Shown here piece after piece: positions 25,959-36,034 of a stretch of 64,000 nucleotides of DNA. Every line of letters starts with the position of its first letter. Within the stretch, counting starts at the first letter, position 1. Below the pieces are notes generated by a model that saw nothing but the letters and a program-made list of their open reading frames with translations, was not told where the DNA came from and searched no databases. Source of the stretch: Pseudozyma flocculosa PF-1. Taxonomy: Eukaryota > Basidiomycota > Ustilaginomycetes > Ustilaginales > Ustilaginaceae. The position numbers and the translations under genes are program-made. The stretch spans positions 226,825 through 290,824 of the forward strand of contig NW_006920877.1 of assembly GCF_000417875.1 (NCBI RefSeq), written 5' to 3'.

Positions 25959-28738
25959 GGCTATGGACAGGCAGGCTGCGGCAGAAGCTCTGCGTGCTCG
26001 ATAGAATAAATGGTCGAAGGAGGATGTGAGGGTGGTAGACGATGACCCAATGCTCTGTTGGCGTGGAGTCGGCGGGGGACCAGGATCGAACGGGTACGGG
26101 CGGAGCTAAAGCCCAAGAGTGTTGTGGCAGGAGCACCGAAGGAGCCGACGTATCGATGACCAGCGACGTATATCGTCCGAAGAGATCTTCGCAAGGGCGT
26201 GTGGCGGCCGAGCAATGAGGAGTTGCGGCAGCGAGGGAGAAGGTAGTGGCGGGTGAAGGTGAAAGAGTGGTGGTCCGAGGCGAAGCTGGACGCGGGTGTT
26301 GGACTCGGGCGCCTCTCCACACTGCCCAACCAGCTCCCACCCGTCCATCTACTCGGCCGGCAAGTAGACGCGACCAGTCGTGCGGCCCTCACGTGCCGGC
26401 TTGCCCTGCCTGGCATCGAATTGGCAAAGGGGGCTGGCTGTTGGCTGCCATGGGCCAGGCCTGGCTCGCCAGCCACCGTTGAGCGATGGAGACGAGCGGA
26501 CCGATGCGACCCCGCTCTTGCTTCGGATGGCGGCTTGCCCCGGTCTCTCTAGCTCACGAGGTCGAGGAGCGACGACGGAAGCGGGACACCGATCGGGCAA
26601 GCAAGGGCCCGTCGAAGGCTGCTGCCAGCCAGCAGCCATATCTTCTCTGGCGGATGACGACAGCGCGTGCGTCACAGGCACAGCTCCTCCTGGCCAGCTT
26701 CGCTTCTCAACTTGGCACGCACGGAATACGACCGCGCGCTGCCGTCGCCCTGCCATCTTGTCTGCCGGCATTGTCGTCGAGCTAGGATGCTGCGTCCGAA
26801 TCGGTCGGCAGACGGCAGACAGGAGGCAGTGCCGTAGGGCCGATGGCCGTCGTCTCGACGAAGGGCAAAGCCACAGGCTAGGATACGACGGCGCAGCGAG
26901 CAGACAATATGAGGCGCCGCTCACGCCTGCTGGATGCCGGGCCAAGCCAGTGGCCTCGTCGGGAAGAGAGCAGCCTCCCTTTGAACCCGTGCATCTCGGC
27001 GGGCGGGCCATTGGGGCTCGGCCAGGCCCCGACGTGATCCTCGTCCAGGACGACGGAAGGGCGCGTCTCGTGTCGCGTAGAGAGACGGTCGAACGGCGTG
27101 CCGGGCTCGGTCGGTGGTCCAGGCGGGCGGCCCAGGCACACCAGCAAGGTGTGCTGTGCCGACGCCGGACCGGGAACCTCGTTGATTGCTGGTCTGCTGC
27201 TTGGTCTGCCCGCCGTTGCTCTGCCCATGGCGCAGGCCACAGTGGGCTAGGACAGCGGGATGGTGGCAGCCTCGACCCAAGTACCGATCTCGCTGGCCTC
27301 ATCGGAAAAGGCTCTGTGGACGTCGTCAGTCGAGGCCGAGCGCTGCCGGCCTCGCTTGGCGCAGCCCTGCCGGCCTGACCCTTCCTCGGTCCTACCGTAT
27401 CGAGGGAGCGGCGATGACGACGGCGTCCGAGGTTGACCACTCGAACCCCTTGGCAGGATCTCGTCGTGTAACGACGGGCTAGTTAAGCCGCTGGGGCTTT
27501 GGTGCCGGATCGTCGAGAGCGGGGCCGGCTCCTTTCTTGGCTGCCTAGCCCTATCCGCCCGCGAAGAACGTGGGCACACAGCCATTTCAAGAGAGAAGCG
27601 GCATGCCGGGCCCGCGTGCGTTGGTGACGTTTGCGCCTTCGCCTCAACTTGGTCGCCGCCGACGCCGCCGACGACGCACGCCCGCCCGCAATCACGTCGC
27701 ACTCTGTATCGCTGGGGAGAGCGGGTTGGCAGGTTGACAAGTGTTTGCACCGCAGACGATGGGACGAAGTACGTAACTCTCCACCTACGCTACGCTACCC
27801 TCCTCGAGTTGACGGCGGCAGGCAGGCATAATGGCCTGGCCTAGGCATGGCATGCTGGCTTGCCGGCGACGACGGGCGGCGGCGAGGAGCGAACAGGCAC
27901 GCACGGCGGCAATCCTCCGAAAGAGAAGCAGGCAGGCAGGCAGGCATGTAGTTATGGACAGCTGGCCCTGCCTGGCCTGGCCCTGGCCCCGCCGTGGCAG
28001 CTGCCCGCCTTCTTACGTTGGCTTCGACGCTGCTGGAACCTCGTCTGGCCGTCGGCATATGCCGGTCCTGCCTGCGCCTGACTCTGCCCGACTCTGCCTG
28101 GCTGGCGCTGCGCTGCCCCGCCCCGCCTGAGCCCAACTTTTTCGCCGCTTTCGGGACGCGAGAAAGCGGCTGGCCCGCCTCCCCCCCACCTCGTCTGTCA
28201 GAGAGCGAGCCAAAACGGCTGGCCAGAGTGCCGCCCTCGCCCTCGGCCTCGGCCTCTGCCTCGCACCCTCTGCCTTCCGCCTTCGGGCCTTCCCTTCCTT
28301 CCCCCCGACCATATCCCTCGTCTTGCTCGCACAGAGTGGAGCCCACACATTTCAACGCCCCGTCCGCGCTCCTGCCGCTGCGCATCATCCCCCGCCATCG
28401 GCGCACGACGGTCGCCTGCCACTCGGCCATCGACCGACGTGCGATCCTCGCCAACGTCTACTGCGCACCTTTGGGCGCCATATAGCACCGGCCTTGCCCT
28501 CGATCGCGTCCACCGCGCGACTTTCGACGCCGCACCATATGTTCAGCGGCCCATAGCATACCTCCTCCTGTCTGCTGAAAGACTAGCTGGACCGCTCCGG
28601 GGTGAAGGCTGCATTTTCCTTGCCGCACCTCTTCCAACGGCCTTCAAAGGCCACTCATCCGTCAGCCAAGGTGGAGCCGCGCCGGCCGCCTCTGTAGCCG
28701 CCCCATCCGCGCTTCTCTCTGCGAGGCTTCGAGTCGCG
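25959..28738. other. Intergenic: divergent promoter region of the securin-like and DFN-kinase genes
   Basis: 2.8 kb between two divergent start codons. No domain-like open frame was found. A GGCA-rich stretch (about 27,925-27,945) and CT-rich DNA from about 28,130 towards the kinase start are visible. The kinase frame is open from 28,439, but the stretch before 28,739 reads like translated leader. Confidence 0.55.
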
Positions 28739-31700
28739 ATGGCCCCAACGCGCGGACAAGAAGCCAAGCTCGCGGCCGGCAAAAGACAGCGCGAGAAGGA
28801 CAAGGACAAGGAGCGGATGTCGGGCAAAGATGGCGACCGTCAGCTGGAGGCGCGTCCCGACGAGTCCGGCCCTATCCCTGTCGCGGGGTCCGCTCTGGAC
28901 CGCAGAGGCTCTCGTCCGAAGGCGCCCTGGCCTCTCGACACCTTCTTCGGCCATGCATCCGCGCGCCTCTTCGGTGGCAGCGGCAGCAGCGGCAAAAGGG
29001 AGGATGCCACTCTCACCCCGGCATCCCAGGCCGCGGCACTACACAGCGATCAGCGCCGCCTTTCGATTCCTGGCAGGCGGTCTTCTTCATCCTCGTCTTC
29101 CTTTAGCGATCCCCTCCGGATCGAGGCCGACAAGCAGCTGTCGCCGCAGCTCTCCGACCTGCCAGTGACACCACCCGATTCGGGCATGTCCGACTTTCAG
29201 CTACCCGCCGTCGCCGACCTCGATGATGCGCCTTTCCAGGGCAAGGAGCGGGGATCCAATGGCCAGGCCTCTCTCGCTCGTTTTATGGACGGGCGGAAGG
29301 AATCCGTGGAAGACCCCGCCAAGACCCCTCCACCCGTCAAGCCGCCAAGCAAGAATGACATCTTCAACAGCCGGTCGGTGTGGATCGCTCCTGCGCCCGC
29401 ACCGCCGCCCGCGCTGCCGGTGGATCGATCGTCGTCCGGGAGAGGACCGAGCATTTCTGAGAGCCCCGCGTCGCCACCTACCGCCGCCGCGCCTCGCACT
29501 GCCTCCAAGACATCCCTCTTCTTCGCATCGTCGTCAACCCCGACCGTCACGCCACCTCCTTCGGCATCTCGCTCGCGTGCCTCGGCCGACCTCCCATCGT
29601 CATCCGCCTCGCAGGCCGCATCACCACAAGGAACCGAGCCGTCGTCGTCAGCCCTTAAGACGACCGCTGCCGGCCAGCTGCCAGCCGAAGGGATCGGTGG
29701 GGGAGGCCGTCCCACGGGCGGTCACTCGCGCAAGTCGTCGCTGGGCCGCGCCAACACCGAGGAGCGGGAGCGCGAGGAGGCGCGCATCCGCCAGGCCAAA
29801 GACGTCGAGTTCCGCCTCTGCCCGTCGCGCGAGTTTCTCCTCGGCGAAGGGCGCCACTGCAACGTGTTCCTGGGTTCGTACTACTCCAAGCGTAAGCAGG
29901 CCGAGTCGGACCCGGGCTCGCCCGGCAGGTCGGCCGGATCGCTAAGGGCCAGGCTCGACCTCAAGGGGCCGCACTGGAAGCTGTGTGCCATCAAGCGGCT
30001 CCATGCCGACCGACAGAGCCAGCTGCTTGGCCTGGACGAGGCTTTCGCCCTGCGAAGGCTGGGCGCGCATCCCAACATCATCCGACTCATTGACATCCGT
30101 GACGAGGTCGAATTCACGCCTTCGCCCCAACCCTCGCCCAGGGCCCCGCCCAGGGACATGCTGTCCGATCTCGGCAAGGGGCTGCCGAGCGCTCGCAGCG
30201 GCGGTGCTGCCCGAGCTGGCAATGTTTCAACCGCTGCCGGGCGCGAGTTGAGCGAGTCGACCGCACCCTCCTCACCGCATTCTCATGGGCGCTCGACCAG
30301 CGACATGACCGGCAAGGCCGAGGTCTTGTCCGAGGCGCGGACGCTGAAGCGAGCGCTCGCCGCGCAGACAGAGGCAGAGGTGGCCGGTGATTGGGAAAAC
30401 GACTCCGCGACGCTAGGCAAAGCCAGCGCCGCTCGCAAGACTGGTTCGCTCAGGGTCGAGAGGAGAGGGCCTCGCCATTCGGAGGTGCCAACGCTGAAAA
30501 TCGCCTCCCCGGAAAAGGACAGGCTCGACCTCGGCCGTTTCGGTGCTGAGGGTCAGGATGCCAGTGGCGATGCTTCGCGAGCTTCGAGCAGCCCCTTGCT
30601 GCCGCCAGCGTCGGCCGGTGCCGCCGACACTCCTCGACTGCTGATCCTCCTAGAGCTGCTGCCGAATAGCTTGGCCAACTACACCCGCCTGCATCCGGAG
30701 CGCGTCGACTTGGAGCAGTGGCACTGCTGGGCGCGCGAGATGACCAGCGCGGTGGCCTGGCTCCACGACCGCGGGTGCATCCACGCCGACCTCAAGAAGG
30801 AAAACATGCTCCTGACCGATGAGCTGACCATCAAGCTGTGCGACTTCAACTCGGCCGTCTTTCCCAACCCCGCCGATCCGCCCACCGACGGCATGGGGCT
30901 GGGCACGCCGGCCTACGGCGCTCCCGAACTGAGCCGCGCAACGGGCGGGCCTGGCGCCAGCTCCTTTTCGTTTCCCATCGACATCTACTCGCTGGGTGCG
31001 GTGCTCTACTCGCTTGCGACCGGCGTCGAGCCCTTCAGCAACGCCCGCAGCGTCATCGAGATCCTCCAGCGCAAGCGGGCGTTTTTTGAATCCGAAGAAA
31101 ACAGCCGCGCCGATCGCCTGGCCGTCGAGGCCGGCGGCAGCAGCAACCCAGCCAGCTCGCCCGCCAGCCGGAGCAACAGCATGCGAGGCCGGCGCAGCGA
31201 GCGCGGCGGGGACGACTCGTCCTTCTGCCTGTCGCCGGGCGCCATCTCGCGCTCTCTGGCGGCGCTGACCATGCCCAGCAGCCCGATCTCGGCCAGCGGC
31301 GGCGGCAGGAACGCCAGCACCGACAGCCTTGAGAGTGTCGCATCCAGCATCACGACAATATCCGGGCGGAACCCGTCGCCGTACGCCATCGCTTGCCTCC
31401 TCGATCCTTCGCCGGAGCCGAGGGGCCTGCTGGTCAACGAGAACGAGGCGCCGCGAAAGGGGCTCTTGTCGCCCATCCTGACGCAGCAGTCTGGCGTGGA
31501 GCGCAGGGCCTCGATGGGCCGGCTGCAGCAGAAGAACCCCGCGTCGTCGTTGAGGCTGCGGACGGCGCAGTTGGGCGACGAGGCGGATCGAGGCAAGCCC
31601 GCCCGATCCGCGGGCACGCCAATCTCGAGCAGGCTCAGCGTCCCCTTTGCTGCCCGTCCAGATGTGCTCCGTCGCGCCTCGTCGTTTGGCGATGGCGTCC

Positions 31701-32191
31701 AGCCGGGATCCGAGACTGTGTCGGCTCACAACGCCGGCAGCAGCCACCATCCGGGCCCGACCGCCCTGCCCTCGAGGATCGACGAGATCTCGTCACCCCC
31801 GATGCGTCCGAGCGGCCTCCGCGCAGCCCTCACTCCTTCGGATCTGGACCTCGACGCCGACTTGCAGACGCCCACAAGGGAAGCGGGCGCGTCTCCGCTG
31901 CCGCCGTGGGAGGTGCGAAGCCGCCAAACATCATCGACGACATCAGTCCAGCACCCCGAGGCCGAGCAAACAAGCGCCAAAGCCACCGGAGGGCCCCGCA
32001 TGTCGGACGACCTCGACGACGACTATCGGGTGGACCTGCGGCCGTACGCCGATGGCCATCCCGCCCTGATCCTGGCCGGAGGCGGCAGGCTGCCGGACGA
32101 AGCGCGGGACTTGCTCCGTTCGATGGTCAAGGCCTCGCCGCAGGCCCGGCCCACCGCCCGCGAGGTCTTTGACGCCCTGCAGCGTATGTAG
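28739..32191 (+). CDS. Atypical protein kinase with HAD and DFN motifs and large inserts
   Basis: A single-exon gene of 1,150 codons from Met at 28,739 (frame open to 28,439, but the upstream part reads as leader). Residues 1-385 are Ser/Pro-rich. The kinase domain has GEGRHCNV as glycine loop, AIKRL with Lys419, IHADLKKENMLL (His-Ala-Asp684, where most kinases have HRD), CDFNSAVF (Asp702-Phe-Asn, where most have DFG), GTPAYGAPEL as the APE region and IDIYSLGAVLYSLATG as subdomain IX. About 190 residues interrupt the N-lobe after RLIDIRDEVEF, and about 330 Ser-rich residues interrupt the C-lobe before DLLRSMVKASPQARPTA. Catalytic Lys and both Asp residues are kept, so activity is plausible. 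I cannot name an orthologue; its closest resemblance is to CAMK-like fungal kinases. Confidence 0.88.
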   Translation: MAPTRGQEAKLAAGKRQREKDKDKERMSGKDGDRQLEARPDESGPIPVAGSALDRRGSRPKAPWPLDTFFGHASARLFGGSGSSGKREDATLTPASQAAALHSDQRRLSIPGRRSSSSSSSFSDPLRIEADKQLSPQLSDLPVTPPDSGMSDFQLPAVADLDDAPFQGKERGSNGQASLARFMDGRKESVEDPAKTPPPVKPPSKNDIFNSRSVWIAPAPAPPPALPVDRSSSGRGPSISESPASPPTAAAPRTASKTSLFFASSSTPTVTPPPSASRSRASADLPSSSASQAASPQGTEPSSSALKTTAAGQLPAEGIGGGGRPTGGHSRKSSLGRANTEEREREEARIRQAKDVEFRLCPSREFLLGEGRHCNVFLGSYYSKRKQAESDPGSPGRSAGSLRARLDLKGPHWKLCAIKRLHADRQSQLLGLDEAFALRRLGAHPNIIRLIDIRDEVEFTPSPQPSPRAPPRDMLSDLGKGLPSARSGGAARAGNVSTAAGRELSESTAPSSPHSHGRSTSDMTGKAEVLSEARTLKRALAAQTEAEVAGDWENDSATLGKASAARKTGSLRVERRGPRHSEVPTLKIASPEKDRLDLGRFGAEGQDASGDASRASSSPLLPPASAGAADTPRLLILLELLPNSLANYTRLHPERVDLEQWHCWAREMTSAVAWLHDRGCIHADLKKENMLLTDELTIKLCDFNSAVFPNPADPPTDGMGLGTPAYGAPELSRATGGPGASSFSFPIDIYSLGAVLYSLATGVEPFSNARSVIEILQRKRAFFESEENSRADRLAVEAGGSSNPASSPASRSNSMRGRRSERGGDDSSFCLSPGAISRSLAALTMPSSPISASGGGRNASTDSLESVASSITTISGRNPSPYAIACLLDPSPEPRGLLVNENEAPRKGLLSPILTQQSGVERRASMGRLQQKNPASSLRLRTAQLGDEADRGKPARSAGTPISSRLSVPFAARPDVLRRASSFGDGVQPGSETVSAHNAGSSHHPGPTALPSRIDEISSPPMRPSGLRAALTPSDLDLDADLQTPTREAGASPLPPWEVRSRQTSSTTSVQHPEAEQTSAKATGGPRMSDDLDDDYRVDLRPYADGHPALILAGGGRLPDEARDLLRSMVKASPQARPTAREVFDALQRM

Positions 32192-32655
32192 TCACCCTTC
32201 TTGTGTGCCACTTCCTTCTCCCTGCCCATCCAGAACCCCCTCTCTCTCTCCCCTTCCTCCTGTGTCTGCTTTCTGTTTATGCTCTCGCCCGCACGCGATG
32301 TTGTATCATCCTCATACCCTGTATTCCTAGCAACTGGCTCCTTTCTCCCTCGCACGCAACGCTCGCATCGTAGCATCCGGGCCGGTCAGGACGACACGAG
32401 ACGGCGGAGACGCCCGATGCATACCCGGGCTGTGGCAGGAGACAGTCTCTTGAGAAGATGGGGCTCGGTGAGTGTGTCAGAGAGGCGGAAGAAGGCATAC
32501 CGAGCAGGTATGGCTCCTCGCCTCGAGAGTGGCGTAGAGTAGTTGCGGGCCGGGGACGTGAGGAGCGACATGGGGTCTGAGGGCGAGGCGATCGGGCCGA
32601 CTCGTATGAGGGGGAGCGAGGGGGTCGTCCCCTTGTCTGGCCGCGCCATGCTTGC
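32192..32655. other. Convergent 3' flank region
   Basis: 464 bp between the stop codons of the DFN-kinase (+) and the Cys-rich secreted protein gene (-). It is CT-rich just after the kinase stop; no gene is seen. Confidence 0.6.
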
Positions 32656-34130
32656 TCATGAGGGCGGGGCAAGCGGGGGGTCCTGAGTCTGGAGGAAGAG
32701 GGCGCTAACGACGTTCTGCGGTCCCTTTACGCCGTTGCCAGTGACCGTCGTGAGGGCGGAGCGGTCAAAGCAAGAGCCGATCCGAGGGACGTCGCGACTG
32801 TTCGAGAGGCCCGTGACGTAGCTCTCTCGTCCACAACTGCATCGCAACGAGGGCAGGGGGGAGGAAAGGGGGAGTGAAGTCAGTCAGCATCTGGATCGGT
32901 CGATGGAAGGGCGTGGTGGGCGCGGCTAAAACGCTCACCCAAACGTGTGGCTGAGCGAGTCGGGTGCGCTGTCAAGGGGATTGACGGACAACGAGAGCGT
33001 GTTGCCCACCGCCTTGCCGCTGTCCGTCGAGATTTCGACCACCTTGGCGCTCTGGAAGCGGCCAAACGCCGGACTGACGGGCGTGCAGATGTTGATGGAT
33101 CCGCCATAGAGGACGTTGAGCCTCGTCATTGCTGTGTGCACGTACAGCCGCAGCGTCCGTTTCAGCGGAGGGGTAGGGAAAGATTACGTGTGACAGAGTC
33201 AGTCACGGACTCGACTTCGAGCTCTGCTCCAGGTTAGAGCGGGGGAACAGAATGCTCACCGCCGGTGCAGCGCGGTCCGTTGTAGAGCTCGACGGTGGCT
33301 CCATCGTTGTTCATGACGCCCACCGTGCGCGGTGCGCCGGCAACCGTGCGCCGCGTGGGGTACCTCGACGTTTCCCAGGCGGGAGTCTGCTGGATGCTGC
33401 TGCCAACAAGGGACGTGACGGCCTTGACCGACGAGGGCGTAAAGGGGGAGACGATGCAGCCGCCGCCCGGTCGGCTGCGTGCCTGCCTGACCGCGGCGGG
33501 GTCGATGGCGAGACCGTTTCCGACGGCGCAGCTACAGAGAGGAACGATGCGGGGCGATCCGAGGTGAGTCCAGCTGAGCAGGTCGTCGAAGGAAGCTGTG
33601 GGGGGAAAGCGCATGTGCTCACGTCGCGTCGAGGCCGGAGAAGAAGACAGGCACCGAAGTGCTTTCGCCGTCGAGGACCTTGAAGCTTCCGATCGACTGG
33701 GAGATGGTCGTCGGGACCATGTTGCGCAGCCGGTAGGGACGGCCGGTCGGAGCTGGATGGCAGCAGAGGCGTGACGCGGGACAAGCTCAGCACCGTTTCG
33801 AGCACCACCGGGACCCGCATCGCAGCAGGATGACCACTCACTCTTGCATCCGTCGTCGCTGTAGAACTGGACAACGAGTCCGGTGCATGGCTTGGCGTCG
33901 CTGTTGGTCTTGAAGTCGTTGCCGCACTTCCGCTCGATCGCCGTCATGCCGTTGCACGTGTACACAGGCGTTTGCTGCAAGCTCGGACCCGGACTCGAGC
34001 TCGAAGAGGCTGCGCGGTGCTTCTGACGCGGCTCTAGGTGGCCCAGCACCTGGAGCGGCAGCATGACGGCGAGCAGCACCAGGCTGATGAGCACGGCCCG
34101 ACCTGCGGAGCGAGTCTTGTTCGCGACCAT
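32656..34130 (-). CDS. Secreted Cys-rich protein of unknown function (five exons)
   Basis: Exons 34,130-33,842, 33,752-33,623, 33,531-33,260, 33,131-32,939 and 32,836-32,656 join in phase with GTGAGT/GTGAGC donors and AG acceptors to a 354-aa protein. The start chosen (MVANKTRSAG) gives a basic start plus a hydrophobic segment, VLISLVLLAVMLPLQVLG, a good signal peptide; an upstream in-frame Met at 34,178 would spoil it. The mature part has about ten Cys, including YTCNG, RKCGND, KPCTG, DGCK, GGCIV, PRCTG, NICTP and GSCF, and motifs such as GRPYRLRNMVPTTISQSIGSF. An even Cys count fits an extracellular disulfide-bonded fold. I recognise no family. It is divergent from the next small secreted gene, 1.1 kb away, which could mean shared control. 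The exon model is by eye but every junction preserves frame. Confidence 0.75.
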
Positions 34131-35207
34131 CGTGAGAGAAATTGAGTCGAAGGTGACGTTGAGGAAGGGAAGGAACAAGGTTCTGGGAGGGAAAGCATCG
34201 GAAGTCGAAGAAGAGAAGACTGCTTAAATCCGAGGCTGGTGAAGATACGGTGGGCCCGTGGTAGCGGGTCTGCCCTGCTGTGGGCCTCGACTCGGGGCGC
34301 CCTCGGTCATGATGGTGGTGGGTGCGAGAAAGGTAGAGCAACTCACGCCCCACCTCGGCGGCAGCGGCGTTGTTTCCACACGGCGCCAACGCAAACCAGC
34401 CCCCCCTGGGCCGTTGTGTGGGGCCGAATGGCAGAGCACAAGCAAGTAGCAGCCAAATTCCGCGCACGCTCGACAAATGGGCACAACCGGGCCGACGCGT
34501 GGATACGGCAGGCGTACGTGTACGTACGAAAGGCCCTGCCCCGCTGGGCGTCGGTCGGCGTCGCCCGCCAAGGTGCTCAACGACGGGTGCGGTGACGGTG
34601 TTGTTCTGCAACGACGTCGACCCCTCAACACCCCACATGGAGTGCGCCCGTGTCGCATGCGTGTCCAGGGCATGTCCCTGTTCAGTTCACGGGCCTCCCC
34701 AAAGCATCGCCTGTTCTTTGCTGGCCGGTGTCGCTTCCCGCACGAAAGCCTCGTCTGCTCAGCCCCGAGGACCCCCGCATCAAGACCAGGGGCACGTACA
34801 GATGTACATTGTCACCTGAACGGCCTGTGTTGCCCCACCTCTTCAAGTTGTCCGAGAGACGATCCGCGCGCTGGCCGTGTCATCCTCACATGACATTGTG
34901 GCCGTAGCCGCAGCCCTGCAACGCGCACTTCGCATCGGGCCAGGTCGCTTCATCAGCTTCTTGTACATGACTCTTCGGGCCGGCCGGGTTCGGAACTCCG
35001 GACGACCCCACCAGGGCGGCGAAGTGGGTCGCACCGCCTCGTCTCTTGAATGCCTACAATATCCTAGGTGGAGAGTGACCTGGCACGTCGGCCATGAGGG
35101 CCCCAAGCAAGTCGGCCTGATAAGAAAAGAGGAAACTTGCCTCTTTCCGCTTGTCAACCCCAATCACGCATCCCCCCATCTAGACACCCCGCCTCGAGGT
35201 TGCAACG
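34131..35207. promoter_or_regulatory. Divergent promoter region of the two secreted-protein genes
   Basis: 1.08 kb between start codons. A TTTAAG/CTTAAA element lies at about 34,223-34,228, ~95 nt upstream of the minus-strand gene. A perfect GATA-factor-type word TGATAAG lies at 35,118-35,124, ~85 nt upstream of the plus-strand gene. No open frame of interest. The functional roles are inferred from position only. Confidence 0.4.
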
Positions 35208-35730
35208 ATGAACTACCTCTCCCTCCTCGTCGCCGCTCTGGCGCTTTCGGTCGGCGTCGACTGCGTCTCGCCGCCGCCCTCGATCGACAAGGATTTTGGA
35301 CCGGCCATCGGCCGCTTCACCGTCGAGTGGTCGCAGGGCAAGGTGACCATCTGCAACAGCTACCTCGGCTTCTTTTTCGTGGATCTCAACGCGCCCAGGG
35401 CCAACAATTACGTCGAAGTCGTCTGTGGTACCCAATGCTCCTTCAAGCCCAGGTTCCCCAACTGCCCCAATCTGGGAAGTCCCTGCCTCCTCTCGCCCGT
35501 CAAAGGCTGTCTGGTCGGTTCGATCTCAGAGCAGGACTACAGCACCAAGCTGTGGCCCCTTCTCAATGGCTCCCAGAAGGGCATCGTGCTGGAATGTAAG
35601 CACCGCCAGGACAAAGAGCGCACCGAGCCGCTCAGCAGACTCGCTGGACTGACGCCGCGTCCCCGCTCCTCCCGGCGTCGCCTCTAAAGTCTTAAACAAA
35701 GACAGCGCCTTCTATCGCCCTCTGAACTAG
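35208..35730 (+). CDS. Small secreted Cys-rich protein
   Basis: Two exons, 35,208-35,595 and 35,690-35,730. The intron (94 nt) has a GTAAGC donor, a GGACTGACG branch region and a CTAAAG acceptor, and joins GIVLE to FLNKDSAFYRPLN; total 142 aa. Reading through the donor instead gives a strongly basic tail that looks like translated intron. The first ~20 residues (MNYLSLLVAALALSVGVDC) are a signal peptide. The mature chain has six Cys (TIC, VVC, TQC, PNC, SPC, KGC), room for three disulfides, and no transmembrane segment. Size, secretion and Cys content fit a candidate effector or surface protein, but I recognise no family. Confidence 0.75.
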
Positions 35731-36034
35731 CACAGCTGAGGTCGACGCCCTGTCTTCGAGGGAGCAGGGCATGGCGAGTCGAGGCGATGGGGCACGAGAG
35801 GCGGGTTTGTCGGTCGTTCCTTGCGCCGTACCTGCCCCCGTCCGTATCTCGTGGTTGAGCAGGGCCACCTGGGCACGACAAGCGGCACTCCCCTCCATCG
35901 ATGCATGTGAAGTGCAATGCAGCTGCTCGGATGCTGTCGCCGTCACGGGATGGCCTGCCTGCATCTGGTCTGCAGCAGAGGGTATCGTGTCGATTCATCT
36001 ATCTGTGCATCGTGGAAGCGGCCTATTGCGCGGC
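35731..36034. other. Convergent 3' flank region
   Basis: 304 bp between the small secreted protein gene (+) and LSB6 (-). Open frames here (for example from 35,771 +) are antisense or chance frames; no gene is supported. Confidence 0.55.
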
